NCBI RefSeq assembly: GCF_016741935.1
Contig: NZ_JAERRG010000013.1
Coordinates: forward strand, 1 to 64,000
From: Streptomyces endocoffeicus
GTDB taxonomy: Bacteria > Actinomycetota > Actinomycetes > Streptomycetales > Streptomycetaceae
Direction of reading: 5' to 3'
Length of the DNA stretch: 64,000 bases
Shown: one piece after another, positions 17,713-25,933 of the stretch
Layout: each line of letters opens with the position of its first letter
How positions within the stretch are numbered: position 1 is the stretch's first letter
Made by a program: the position numbers and the translations under genes
The notes under the pieces: model-generated
What the model saw: only the letters and a program-made list of their open reading frames with translations
Told to the model about the DNA's origin: nothing
The model's database searches: none

Positions 17713-17777
17713 CCGGCTTCCATTACCCCGGCATACCCCGGCCTACCCCGGCCTCCATTACCTCCGGCTCCATTACC
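17713..17777. repeat. Short degenerate tandem repeats after the MHS transporter
   Basis: Units of 10 and 15 bp alternate, built on CCGGC..CCATTACC and CCGGCNTACC. The array begins 7 bases after the transporter stop. No function is evident. Confidence 0.7.
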
Positions 17778-17894
17778 TCGGCGGTAATCGACCCCCGCGC
17801 ACGGCGGCGGCAGGGTTGAGGCATCGGGTTCCGGGCCGGCGCCCTCCGGTCCGGGATCCGTTCCCACCAGGGGATTTCATGGAGGAGTGACCAG

Positions 17895-18266
17895 ATGACG
17901 CAGTACGACACCGCCGTCGCCCGCTACTTCGAGGCTTGGAACGCCACCGGCCCCGAGGCCCTCGCCAAGGCCGTGGCCGCCGCCTGGACCGAGGACGGCG
18001 GCTACACCGACCCGCTGGCGCAGGCGCGTGGCCATGAGCAGCTGGCCACCGTCATCGCCGGGGCCCGGGAGCAGTTCCCCGGCCATGAGTTCCGGCTCAC
18101 CGGCGCCGTGGACGGCCACCACGACATGGCCCGCTTCACCTGGGAGCTGGTCTCCACGGCCGATGGCTCCGCCCCGGTCGCCGCGACCGATGTGATCACC
18201 CTGGCCGAGGACGGCCGGATCCGCTCCGTCCTCGGCTTCCTGGACCGGGTCCCCACGAGCGGCTGA
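17895..18266 (+). CDS. SnoaL-like/NTF2-fold protein
   Basis: A 123-aa small protein of the SnoaL-like family. It has the N-terminal YDTAVARYFEAWNA helix, the WTEDGGYTDPLA strand region and the C-terminal ATDVITLAEDGRIRSV. The fold makes a cone-shaped pocket used by cyclases, isomerases and binding proteins, so the reaction cannot be inferred. A GGAGGAG lies 6 bases before the ATG. It converges on the MmyB-like regulator gene; regulators of this kind often sit next to small redox or NTF2-like genes in streptomycetes. Confidence 0.85.
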   Translation: MTQYDTAVARYFEAWNATGPEALAKAVAAAWTEDGGYTDPLAQARGHEQLATVIAGAREQFPGHEFRLTGAVDGHHDMARFTWELVSTADGSAPVAATDVITLAEDGRIRSVLGFLDRVPTSG

Positions 18267-18278
18267 AAAACCGCGTCT

Positions 18279-19082
18279 CTACGGCCGGCTGAACCGGCCC
18301 AGGGCGGCGGCGGTCTCCGGGTCGGCCGGGAGGAAGGTCTCGATGGCCAGCTCGGAGACCGTGACGTCCATGGGGGTGTTGAAGGTCGCGATCGTCGAGA
18401 TGAACGACAGCACCTCCCCGCCGTGCTCGATCATCATCGGCAGCGCGAAGGGCGGGGTGTCCCCGGCGGTCGCCGTCTCCCGGCCGCCGGTCCCGGGCAG
18501 CGGATAGGCCGCCACCTCGTCGTACAGCGCGCGCAGCGGCGTGGAGCGCATCAGCGCCAGCTGCCGGTCCATCTGGTCCAGCAGATGGCCGCGCCATTCG
18601 CGGAGGTTGCGGATGCGCGGGGCGAGCCCCTCGGGGTGGAGGGTGAGGCGCATCGCGTTCAGCGGGGGCCGCAGCAGATGCTCCGCCACCCCCTCCAGGA
18701 GCGCCGCGATGCCACGGTTGGCCGCCAGCACCTCATAGGTGCCGTCCACCACCAGCGCCGGATACGGCTCATAGCCGGTCAGCAGCCGCTCCAGCGAGTC
18801 GCGCAGGGCGCTCATCGACGGGTCGTCCACCGACCGCTCCGGATAGTGCGGGGCGTAACCGGCGGCGATCAGCAGGGCGTTGCGCTCGCGGACGGGGACG
18901 TCGAGGTGGTCGGCGAGCCGGAGCACCATCTCCTGGCTGGGCCGCGACCGGCCGGTCTCGATGAAGCTGATGTGGCGGGCCGAGGAGTCGGCGCGCAGCG
19001 CGAGCTCCAGCTGGCTGATCCGGCGGCGGTCCCGCCACTCGCGCAGCAGTGTGCCCACCCGGGGCGGCGCGGCAGTCGTCAT
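18279..19082 (-). CDS. MmyB-like HTH transcriptional regulator
   Basis: A 267-aa regulator with an Xre-type HTH near the N-terminus (LREWRDRRRISQLELAL and ISFIETGRSRPSQEMVLRL) followed by the MmyB-like ligand-binding domain (YPALVVDGTYEVLAANRG, NAMRLTLHPEGLAPRI). Such PAS-like C-terminal domains can bind fatty acids or similar ligands. The start at 19082 (MTTAAPPRVG) is preferred because the 20 upstream in-frame residues lack conservation. It is convergent with the SnoaL-like gene and divergent from the pterin dehydratase gene, with only 80 bases between starts. Confidence 0.88.
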   Translation of the reverse strand: MTTAAPPRVGTLLREWRDRRRISQLELALRADSSARHISFIETGRSRPSQEMVLRLADHLDVPVRERNALLIAAGYAPHYPERSVDDPSMSALRDSLERLLTGYEPYPALVVDGTYEVLAANRGIAALLEGVAEHLLRPPLNAMRLTLHPEGLAPRIRNLREWRGHLLDQMDRQLALMRSTPLRALYDEVAAYPLPGTGGRETATAGDTPPFALPMMIEHGGEVLSFISTIATFNTPMDVTVSELAIETFLPADPETAAALGRFSRP

Positions 19083-19162
19083 GACCTGAAGGTAACCGAC
19101 GCCGGGCGGGGCCCATGGCAGGGTGGAAGGGCCACCGGTCACCCGCGACGAAGGGATGTGTC

Positions 19163-19474
19163 ATGGCGGTCGAGCCGCTCACCGACCAGGAGATCCGGCG
19201 ACGTCTGGAGCAGCTGCCCGGCTGGTCGTTCGCGGACGACCAGCTTTTCCGGACGTATGTGTTCAAGGGCCATCCACAGGCGGCCGGGCTGGTGGCGGAG
19301 ATCGCCACCATCCAGGAGGAGCTCGACCACCACTCCGACCTCACCCTCGGCTACAACAAGGTGGGCGTCACGGTGAACACCCACAGCGTCGGCGGCAAGG
19401 TGACCGCGCTCGACTTCGAGCTCGCCGGCCGGATCGAGGAGATCGCCCCGCAGCACGGCGCCCGTGCCGACTAG
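19163..19474 (+). CDS. phhB: 4a-hydroxytetrahydrobiopterin dehydratase
   Basis: A 103-aa PCD/DCoH-family protein that dehydrates 4a-hydroxytetrahydrobiopterin during pterin recycling. The signature EELDHHSDLTLGYNKV, followed by VNTHSVGGKVTALDFELA, contains the active-site His pair. Length is typical. GAAGGGATG precedes the ATG. No aromatic amino acid hydroxylase gene is nearby, and in many bacteria these proteins have a looser role linked to molybdopterin or pterins. Confidence 0.9.
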   Translation: MAVEPLTDQEIRRRLEQLPGWSFADDQLFRTYVFKGHPQAAGLVAEIATIQEELDHHSDLTLGYNKVGVTVNTHSVGGKVTALDFELAGRIEEIAPQHGARAD

Positions 19475-19535
19475 GGGGCTGGCGGATCTTGGCGCCTGCG
19501 GCGGGCTGTTCCCCTCCCCGCCCCTTCCCTCAACT

Positions 19536-19629
19536 GGGGCTCCGCCCCAGACCCCGCTCCTCAATCGCCGGAGGGGCTTGACAGGCGGGGCTCCGCCCCA
19601 GACCCCGCTCCTCAAGCGCCGGAGGGGCT
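19536..19629. repeat. Two 43-bp direct repeats with hairpins between convergent genes
   Basis: Copies at 19536-19578 and 19587-19629 differ at one base. Each begins GGGGCTCCGCCCCAG and contains CCGGAGGGGCT. CTGGGGC (19534-19540) and GCCCCAG (19544-19550) form a perfect stem, so the region can terminate transcription from both the pterin dehydratase and photolyase sides. This GGGGCTCCGCCCC repeat is a familiar streptomycete intergenic element. Confidence 0.85.
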
Positions 19630-19702
19630 GGAGGGGCTGGAAGGCGGGGCTCCGCCGCGTGGTCCGCCGGACACCGCGTAGACCGGCCGGCGGGCCCCGG
19701 GG

Positions 19703-21067
19703 TCACCCCCGGGCGTGCCGGAAGCGGGCCAGCCCCGCCTGGAGGTCCACGAGCGGGTCCGGGTAGTCCAGCCGGTTCCGCTCGGCCTCCGGCAGCCGCC
19801 AGGGCGTATGGACGCCGGAGCCGGTCACCCCGGCCAGCTCCGGCACCCAGCGCCGCACATACGCGCCGTCCGGGTCGAACCGCCGGGCCTGCGCCAGTGG
19901 ATTGAGGACCCGGTTCGGGCGGGTGTCGGTGCCGGTGCCCGCCGCCCACTGCCAGTTCAGCTGGTTGTTGGCCACATCCCCGTCCACCAGCAGCTCCAGG
20001 AAGTGCCGGGCGCCGATCCGCCAGTCCTGGTAAAGCGTCTTGGTGAGGAAGCTCGCCACCAGCAGCCGCGCCCGGTTGTGCATCCAGCCCTCGTGGCGCA
20101 GCTGCCGCATCCCCGCGTCCACCAGCGGATAGCCGGTGCGCCCCGCCTTCCAGGCCGCGACCTCCGCCGCGTCCTCGCGCCACCGGTCGCCCCGCGGGCG
20201 GTAGTCGGCGTACGAGGCGTCCGGCCGGGCGGCCAGCACCTGGTGGTGGAAGTCCCGCCAGGCCAGCTGCCGTACGAAGGCGTCGGCACCAGCGCCGCCC
20301 GTCTCCCGCGCCCGGTGCACCAGCTCCACCGGGGACAGACAGCCGAAGTGCAGATACGGGGAGAGCCGGGAGGTGGCGTCGCCCGCCAGATCGTCCTGCC
20401 GGTCGGCGTAGCTCCCCAACCCCGACCGCCACCAGGCGCGCACCCGGCGGCGGCCCGCCGTCTCCCCGCCCTCGGGCAGCCCGGGGGAGGGGCTGCCCGG
20501 GGCGAGCGAGGCGACCGCCGCCACCGGCTCCGAGCGCAGCCCGGACGGCACGCTCACCGTGCGCGGCGCGGTGAGCGGCCTGCGCTGCCCGGCCCGCTGC
20601 CAGGCGCGGAAGTACGGGGTGAAGACCGCGAAGTGGTCCTTGCCCGCCGGGGTCACCTCGCCCGGCTCCACCGCCGTCACCACCGCGCCGTGCACCCGCA
20701 GTCGCCGTCCGTCCGCCTCCAGCGCCTCGCGCAGCCGCCGCTCGCGGCGGGTGGCGTAGCCGCTCACCCCGCCGGCGATGTGCACCTCGTCCGCGTCCGC
20801 CTGCCGCGCCGCCCGCAGGATCTCCGCCACCGCGTCCCCCCGGCGGACCACCAGCCGCCCGTCGCGCTCGCGCAGCCCCGCGTCGAGATCGGCCAGGGCG
20901 TCCGCGAGGAACGCCACCCGGTTGGGGACCGCGAACCCCGTCCGGGCCAGGCCACGGTCCACGACGAACAGCGGCACGACCCGCTCGGCGGCGCGCAGCG
21001 CGGCGCGCAGCACGGGGTTGTCGGACAGCCGCAGATCGGAGGTGAAGACGGAGAGGGACGTGCTCAT
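19703..21067 (-). CDS. phr: Deoxyribodipyrimidine photolyase
   Basis: A 454-aa light-dependent repair enzyme that splits cyclobutane pyrimidine dimers using FADH-. The N-terminal antenna domain begins VFTSDLRLSDNP, and the C-terminal FAD domain has TSRLSPYLHFGCLSP, FVRQLAWRDFHHQVL, GMRQLRHEGWMHNRAR and NNQLNWQWAAGTGTDTRP. These are class I photolyase signatures. Actinobacterial relatives often use an F420-type deazaflavin antenna. Length is normal. The gene stands alone, convergent with the pterin dehydratase gene. Confidence 0.93.
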   Translation of the reverse strand: MSTSLSVFTSDLRLSDNPVLRAALRAAERVVPLFVVDRGLARTGFAVPNRVAFLADALADLDAGLRERDGRLVVRRGDAVAEILRAARQADADEVHIAGGVSGYATRRERRLREALEADGRRLRVHGAVVTAVEPGEVTPAGKDHFAVFTPYFRAWQRAGQRRPLTAPRTVSVPSGLRSEPVAAVASLAPGSPSPGLPEGGETAGRRRVRAWWRSGLGSYADRQDDLAGDATSRLSPYLHFGCLSPVELVHRARETGGAGADAFVRQLAWRDFHHQVLAARPDASYADYRPRGDRWREDAAEVAAWKAGRTGYPLVDAGMRQLRHEGWMHNRARLLVASFLTKTLYQDWRIGARHFLELLVDGDVANNQLNWQWAAGTGTDTRPNRVLNPLAQARRFDPDGAYVRRWVPELAGVTGSGVHTPWRLPEAERNRLDYPDPLVDLQAGLARFRHARG

Positions 21068-21157
21068 CCCTCTCCCTTACCCCACCCGGCCCCGCGGATC
21101 GGCGGCTTCGCGCCCCGTGTCACCCGATGCCTTCTGACAACGCCCGATGTCGTCCGC

Positions 21158-21934
21158 TCACGCCGAGGGGAACGTCAACAGGACCAGCGGATCGCTCGTC
21201 GGGGCCTTCGACCCTCCGGCGGGCTCGACCGTCACCCCCATGGCCGACGCCTTCCCGACCGCGCCGCTCATGACCGCCGCCGTGTTCCGGCCCGAGGAGT
21301 CCATCAGACCGGCCGGGCGCATCGTGCCGCCGTCGCTGAACCACAGCTGGTAGATCCGCCCGGCGGGCGGCTCGGGCAGCCCCGAGGCGAGGAACACCGC
21401 CTTGTTCAGCCCGCGCGAGACCACCACCGTGCCGGTCGAGCCGTCCGCCATCCGGCCGCTGCGGCTGTGCGCGTCGGGCGCGGCCAGCACCTGGGTCATC
21501 TCCTCCGCCTGGGCCACCCGCTGCTCGGAGCGGCGGGCGGTGTCGCGGGCGTCGGACGCCTGCCGGTACTGCCATACCGCGGCCCCGCCGCATACGGCGG
21601 CAGCGGCCACACAGGCCGCCAGCGCGAAGTTCATCGCCCGCCGCCCGGTGCGCCGCCGGGGGCCCGCGTGGGACTCCCGGGCCTCCCGCGCCGCCACCCG
21701 GGGCGGCTCCTGGCGGACCGTGGCGATCCGCCGCAGCACATCGTCCTTCATCGTCGGCGGCGGGGTCAGGGACGTGGCCACCGCCAGCTTGGCGGCGGTC
21801 TCCCGCAGCTCCCGTACCTCCTGACGGCAGGCGTCACAGACCGCCAGATGCCGCTCGAACTCGCTCAACTCCCGCCCCGACAGGGCGTTCACCGCGTACG
21901 CCCCGGTCAAGGTGTGCAGATCCGCTCTGGTCAT
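21158..21934 (-). CDS. rskA: RskA-type zinc anti-sigma factor
   Basis: A 258-aa membrane anti-sigma factor. The N-terminal domain carries the zinc motif in FERHLAVCDACRQE (H-x3-C-x2-C). One membrane helix (AMNFALAACVAAAAVCGGA, about 100-120) is followed by an extracytoplasmic RskA domain ending SDPLVLLTFPS. It should hold the preceding SigK-like factor inactive until regulated proteolysis releases it. Its ATG overlaps the sigma stop as ATGA (21931-21934), a strong sign of translational coupling and fixed stoichiometry. Confidence 0.92.
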   Translation of the reverse strand: MTRADLHTLTGAYAVNALSGRELSEFERHLAVCDACRQEVRELRETAAKLAVATSLTPPPTMKDDVLRRIATVRQEPPRVAAREARESHAGPRRRTGRRAMNFALAACVAAAAVCGGAAVWQYRQASDARDTARRSEQRVAQAEEMTQVLAAPDAHSRSGRMADGSTGTVVVSRGLNKAVFLASGLPEPPAGRIYQLWFSDGGTMRPAGLMDSSGRNTAAVMSGAVGKASAMGVTVEPAGGSKAPTSDPLVLLTFPSA

Positions 21935-22515
21935 GCGCCGACCCCCATGCAGTCCCGGAGCCGGATGAGCCCGTCCCGGAGTCTGGTCTTCACGGTCCCG
22001 AGCGGCAGCGACAGCAGCTCCGCCACCTCACGGTAGGAGCGGCCCCGGTAGTAGGCGAGCGTCACCGACTGCCGCTGCAGCTCGGTCAGCGTCCGCATGC
22101 ACCGGCGCACCTGCTCGCGTTCGAGCCTGGCCTCCACCTGCTCGGTCACCTCGTCGAACGCCGGGGTACGGGACAGCAGCGCGGCGCGCTCCTCGCGGTC
22201 GGAGGCGGCCTGCGCCGAGCGCACCCGGTCCACGGCGCGCCGGTGCGCCACCGTCATGATCCAGGACATGGCGCTGCCCCGGCCCGGTTCGAACCGCGCC
22301 GCGGACCGCCACACCTCGACCAGGACCTCCTGGGTGACCTCCTCGGCCTGGGCCGGGTCGCGCAGCAGACTGCGCGTCAGCCCCAGGACCGGCCCGCTGA
22401 CGGCGTCGTAGAGGGCCGCGAACGCGTTCTGGTCCCCCCGGGCCACCATCTGGAGCAACTCTTCGAGGTCCGGTCCGCGCGCGGCGGGTCCGCCGATATA
22501 CACGGGTTCTCTCAC
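21931..22515 (-). CDS. sigK: SigK-like ECF sigma factor
   Basis: A 194-aa ECF sigma factor. Region 2 reads AFAALYDAVSGPVLGL and QAEEVTQEVLVEVWR, and region 4 reads LTELQRQSVTLAYYRGRSYREVAELL followed by LPLGTVKTRLRDGL. I chose GTG 22515 (VREPVYIGG), with GGAAGGAC 7 bases upstream; an in-frame ATG at 22596 would add a poorly conserved leader. It is cotranscribed with the RskA-type anti-sigma gene. In actinobacteria this pair responds to redox or envelope signals. Confidence 0.9.
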   Translation of the reverse strand: MREPVYIGGPAARGPDLEELLQMVARGDQNAFAALYDAVSGPVLGLTRSLLRDPAQAEEVTQEVLVEVWRSAARFEPGRGSAMSWIMTVAHRRAVDRVRSAQAASDREERAALLSRTPAFDEVTEQVEARLEREQVRRCMRTLTELQRQSVTLAYYRGRSYREVAELLSLPLGTVKTRLRDGLIRLRDCMGVGA

Positions 22516-22607
22516 GGGCCGTCCTTCCGGGAACGATGCGGCGCACACGGAGGTGTCGTACCTCATTCGTCGCCCGGACGGGTGCGGATTGGTCAAGGTG
22601 CTCCGAA

Positions 22608-22664
22608 CACATCAAGGTGCGCCGGTGAACGTCGAGGAGTGCTGGTCACATCAAGGTGCGCCGG
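22608..22664. repeat. 18-bp direct repeat upstream of sigK
   Basis: CACATCAAGGTGCGCCGG occurs at 22608-22625 and 22647-22664, and a weaker TCAAGGTGCTCCG copy lies at 22593-22605. The copies are 39 bases apart. They lie between sigK and the protease terminator, upstream of sigK, so they could be binding sites, but they may be simple duplication. Confidence 0.7.
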
Positions 22665-22672
22665 ACACGCGT

Positions 22673-22707
22673 GAGGCCGCCGCGGTCCGCTCGACCGCGG
22701 CGGCCTC
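22673..22707 (-). terminator. Terminator hairpin of the protease gene
   Basis: GAGGCCGCCGCGGTC (22673-22687) and GACCGCGGCGGCCTC (22693-22707) are perfect 15-bp arms around a 5-base loop. The hairpin is 12 bases past the protease stop. Confidence 0.85.
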
Positions 22708-22718
22708 GGCGCCCGGCG

Positions 22719-23894
22719 TCAGCCGGTGGTGAGGGTGAGCCCGTAGGTCGTCAGGATCGGGTTCACCGGCTGGTAGTACGTCGTGCCGCCGACGGTGCAG
22801 TTGCCGGAGCCGCCGGAGGTGACGCCCTGCGCCTCGCTGCCCGAGATGAACGAGCCGCCGGAGTCGCCCGGCTCGGCGCAGACATTGGTGCGGGTGACCC
22901 CGCTGACCGTGCCCTGGGGGTACTGCACGCTGGTGTCGTGCTGCTGGATGGTGCCGCAGTGCCAGCCGGTCGTCGAGCCGGAGCGGCAGACGGACGAGCC
23001 CACCGGCGCTTCCTGGGAGCCGGTGACGGTGACGTTGGTGCCCTCGGGGCCGATCACCCACGGCTGCGGGGCCCAGTCGGCGTTGGTGGCCACCCACGCG
23101 TAGTCGTTGCCGGGGAAGCTGGAGCCCTGGAAGGTGCCCTGCGCCACCCGGTTGAAGCCGGCGGTGGTGTCGCCCTGGCTGCCGCAGTGGCCGGCGGTGA
23201 CGAAGCCGTTCTGCTCGGCCTTGGCCACCGAGAAGCCGATCGAGCAGCGGGCGGCGTCGTTGATGTAGAACGCCTCGCCGCCGCGCAGGTCGTACAGCGG
23301 GCTCGGCCGCTCGGCCGACTCCACGATCCGTACCACCTCGCGGTCCGCGCCGCTCGCGGCGACGAAGGCGGCCGCCTCGGTGGGCTCGGCCGACTGCACC
23401 ACGACGCTGTTGGTCTTGACGTCCACGTACCAGGCGGAGGCGACGTCGGCGGCCGGGGGGCGCTCGGCGGCGGTGCGGTCCAGGGCCTGCTTGGCGTCGA
23501 CGAGGGCCTTGAGGTTGTGCTTGACGACGGCGGGCTTGGCGCCGCCGGCCGTGATGGTGGCGCTCTGCTCCTTGTCGGTGGTGGCCACGGTGAGTTCGGC
23601 GGTGTTGCCGGACACCCACGCGCCGCCGTAGGAGCTGCCCAGGCTCTTGCGCAGCCCCGGTTCGGCCTCTCCGGCCCGGTACTCATTGGATATCCGCATC
23701 CGCGCCTCATCGGCCGTCAGGCCCAGATCGCGCTGCATCGAGGCCAGCATCTCGGGGGGCACCTCCCTCCGGGGGCGGGGGGACGGTTCACCGGGGTCGG
23801 CCACCGCGGGTATGCCGCTCCCCAGGAAGAGGGCGGCTATCGCGACGGTGCAACCGGCGGCCAGCTCAAGGCCGTGACGGCGTCTGCGGGACAT
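22719..23894 (-). CDS. Secreted S1 serine protease, streptogrisin type
   Basis: A 391-aa extracellular protease. A signal peptide (RRRRHGLELAAGCTVAIAAL) ends near an AVA site at about residue 32. A pro-region follows, with the alpha-lytic-protease-type prodomain pattern (ELTVATTDKEQSATI, ALDRTAAERP). The mature domain from about 205 has the triad in FVTAGHCG (His), FPGNDYAWV (Asp) and CAEPGDSGGSFI (Ser), with paired Cys. Such proteases fold with the help of the pro-region, which is then removed. No C-terminal binding domain is present. Confidence 0.92.
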   Translation of the reverse strand: MSRRRRHGLELAAGCTVAIAALFLGSGIPAVADPGEPSPRPRREVPPEMLASMQRDLGLTADEARMRISNEYRAGEAEPGLRKSLGSSYGGAWVSGNTAELTVATTDKEQSATITAGGAKPAVVKHNLKALVDAKQALDRTAAERPPAADVASAWYVDVKTNSVVVQSAEPTEAAAFVAASGADREVVRIVESAERPSPLYDLRGGEAFYINDAARCSIGFSVAKAEQNGFVTAGHCGSQGDTTAGFNRVAQGTFQGSSFPGNDYAWVATNADWAPQPWVIGPEGTNVTVTGSQEAPVGSSVCRSGSTTGWHCGTIQQHDTSVQYPQGTVSGVTRTNVCAEPGDSGGSFISGSEAQGVTSGGSGNCTVGGTTYYQPVNPILTTYGLTLTTG

Positions 23895-24031
23895 CTTCGG
23901 TCTCCTCGGCTAGGCATATGGTCACGCTGTGTGCCCATCTGGGCGCCAAGCGTAATTGCCGGGGACGTGGCTCGCTCGGTGGGCCGCATCGGCCCCGTAC
24001 GGGGGGCATGCGCCCGGGATATGCCAGGACG

Positions 24032-24115
24032 GTGAGTGGCGGTGGCGGTGGCGGTGGCGGCGGCGGTGACGGTGGATACGGGTCCGCCCCGCCGCGGTGG
24101 ACGCGACGGGGCGGA
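24032..24115 (-). terminator. GGTGGC microsatellite and terminator hairpin after the aldo/keto reductase gene
   Basis: TCCGCCCCG (24083-24091) pairs with CGGGGCGGA (24107-24115), with a partly self-complementary loop. It is 28 bases past the aldo/keto reductase stop and is probably its terminator. A run of GGTGGC-type triplets (about 24032-24076) lies beyond. I see no gene in 23895-24119. Confidence 0.65.
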
Positions 24116-24119
24116 AGGT

Positions 24120-24160
24120 CTCGGCTGTTGAAGGTCTTGGACTCAGCCGTTGAAGGTCTC
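24120..24160. repeat. Duplicated 3' end of the aldo/keto reductase gene
   Basis: A 19-bp segment covering the last codons and stop (24142-24160) is repeated outside the gene at 24120-24138 with 16 of 19 bases matching and a 22-bp period. The outside copy has lost the TGA. Confidence 0.8.
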
Positions 24161-24973
24161 GGGGTCGAAGCCCAGACGGTTGCCGGTGTCGAGGGAGTCG
24201 ATCGCCGCCAGGTCCTCGGCGTCCAGCTGGAAGTCGAAGACGTCGATGTTCTCCTTGATCCGCGACGGGGTCACGGACTTGGGGATCACCACATTGCCGA
24301 GGTCCAGATGCCAGCGCAGCACCACCTGGGCCGGGGTCTTCCCGTGCTTCCCGGCGATCGCCGCCAGCTTCGGGTCCGCCAGCAGGCCCTTGCCCTGGCC
24401 GAGCGGGGACCACGCCTCGGTGGCGATGTCATGGCGGGCGTTGAAGGCGCGCAGCTCCGCCTGCGGCAGCTGCGGATGCAGCTCGATCTGGTCGATCACC
24501 GGGACGATCGAGGTCTCGGAGAGCAGCCGCTGGGTGTGGGCGGCGTGGAAGTTGGACAGGCCGATGGCCTTGGCGCGGCCCTCGGAGTAGATCTTCTCGA
24601 ACGCCTTCCAGGTGTCCACGTACTTGTCGACCCCGGGCAGCGGCCAGTGGATCAGGTAGAGATCCACATACTCCAGGCCCAGCCTGGTCAGCGAGGCGTC
24701 GAAGGCGCGCAGGGTCGAGTCGTACCCCTGGTCGGCGTTCTGGAGCTTGGTGGTGACGAACAGCTCGTCGCGCGCGACGCCCGACGCGGCGAGCCCCTTC
24801 CCCGTGCCCTCCTCGTTCCCGTATATCGCGGCCGTGTCGATGCTGCGGTACCCGGCGTCCAGTGCGTTGCGCACCGCGGCCTGCGCCTCGTCGTCCGGGA
24901 CCTGCCAGACACCGAAGCCGAGCTGCGGCATCCGTACGCCGTTGTTGAGCGTGATGAAGGGGACCTTGCTCAC
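24143..24973 (-). CDS. Aldo/keto reductase (AKR5-like)
   Basis: A 276-aa NADPH-dependent reductase. The catalytic tetrad is visible: Asp and Tyr in SIDTAAIYGNE, Lys in FVTTKLQN and His in LYLIHWPLPG. The cofactor region reads VVIPKSVTPSRIKEN. It resembles 2,5-diketo-D-gluconate reductase-type enzymes, which reduce a range of aldehydes and ketones. It stands alone, and its substrate cannot be stated. Its final codons are duplicated downstream. Confidence 0.92.
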   Translation of the reverse strand: MSKVPFITLNNGVRMPQLGFGVWQVPDDEAQAAVRNALDAGYRSIDTAAIYGNEEGTGKGLAASGVARDELFVTTKLQNADQGYDSTLRAFDASLTRLGLEYVDLYLIHWPLPGVDKYVDTWKAFEKIYSEGRAKAIGLSNFHAAHTQRLLSETSIVPVIDQIELHPQLPQAELRAFNARHDIATEAWSPLGQGKGLLADPKLAAIAGKHGKTPAQVVLRWHLDLGNVVIPKSVTPSRIKENIDVFDFQLDAEDLAAIDSLDTGNRLGFDPETFNG

Positions 24974-25052
24974 GGGCAGTCGATCCTTACGTCGGATGTG
25001 GATTACATGCTTCCAACTGATCCAACGATCAACGGTCTGCCGTCATTCCCGT

Positions 25053-25877
25053 TCACCAGGGCCGCCCGCGCAGGATCAGCACGCCGTCCCCGTCCCGCCC
25101 GAGGCGCTCCGCCGCCCGCCGCGCCGCCCGCTCCAGCGTGGGCGCCTCGCCCAGCAGGCCGTAGAGCCCGCCCGCGAAGGCCGCCGACGCCGCGCCGTCC
25201 AGCGGTCTGCGGTGGGCGACCACCACCTCGGCCGCCCCGGCGAAGAGCGCGGCCAGCGGCGCGCCCTCCGGGCAGCCGAGCACCACACCGGGCAGCGGGG
25301 CGCCGGTCAGCCGGCGGTAGACGGCCAGCAGCTCGGCCAGCCGCGCGGCCGGTGTGTGATGCGCCCGCCCGCCGCCGTCCTCGAAGACCAGCGCGGCCCC
25401 CTCGCGGCGGCAGACCAGATGGAGCACATCCGGGCGTACGGTGAGGATCCGCCGCAGATCGGTGGCGGCCGCGGCGGGGCACCGGTCCACCGTCAGGACG
25501 CCATGGGCCGCCCGCTGGACCGCGGCTAACTCCTGGCCGCCCGGGGCGGCGCCGGTCACCAGCACCCGCCGGACCCCGCGCCCGCCCGGCCGCTCCCGTA
25601 AGGCGGCCCGGAACACCTCGTTGTGCGGATAGGAGACGCCGGCGGCGGCCAGGACGCGCAGCCTGCCGTCCGCGACCCGGCCCGCGGCGACCGCCCCGGC
25701 CACCGCGGACCAGAACTCCCCGGCGGTCGTGGTGGCGGCCGCCGGTATGTGCTCGGCGGGGAAGCCCGCTCTGCGCAGCAGCGCCACGGCGGACGGGCCG
25801 ACCGGGAAGACCCGCGTCAACTCCCCGAGCTCCTCGGTCGTCAGCGCCGGATGCCCGTCCCCGTCCTGGCCGTCCAC
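25053..25877 (-). CDS. EAD1-like domain fused to a degenerate CHAT-like domain
   Basis: A 274-aa protein. Residues about 12-79 match effector-associated domain 1: LTTEELGELTRVFP, LLRRAGFPAEHIP, AGEFWSAV and AGRV. Residues about 103-260 follow the CHAT caspase-like layout: RRVLVTGAAP, RRILTVRPDVLHLV, GAALVFEDGGGRAH, LPGVVLGCPEG and AEVVVAHRRPLDGAA. In active CHAT proteases the strand after PDVVH carries a SGHG-type His; here it is HLVCRREG (153-160), so that His is missing. The Cys at 202 occupies the usual NAC-type position. It is probably an inactive or altered CHAT. GTG start with GAGGAG upstream. It follows the orphan 25934-26608 by 56 bases. Confidence 0.6.
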   Translation of the reverse strand: MDGQDGDGHPALTTEELGELTRVFPVGPSAVALLRRAGFPAEHIPAAATTTAGEFWSAVAGAVAAGRVADGRLRVLAAAGVSYPHNEVFRAALRERPGGRGVRRVLVTGAAPGGQELAAVQRAAHGVLTVDRCPAAAATDLRRILTVRPDVLHLVCRREGAALVFEDGGGRAHHTPAARLAELLAVYRRLTGAPLPGVVLGCPEGAPLAALFAGAAEVVVAHRRPLDGAASAAFAGGLYGLLGEAPTLERAARRAAERLGRDGDGVLILRGRPW

Positions 25878-25933
25878 CGTGTTCCGTCGCTCCTCGCCTG
25901 TGCTCGTACCGCTGTGTGCCCCCGCTTCCGTCC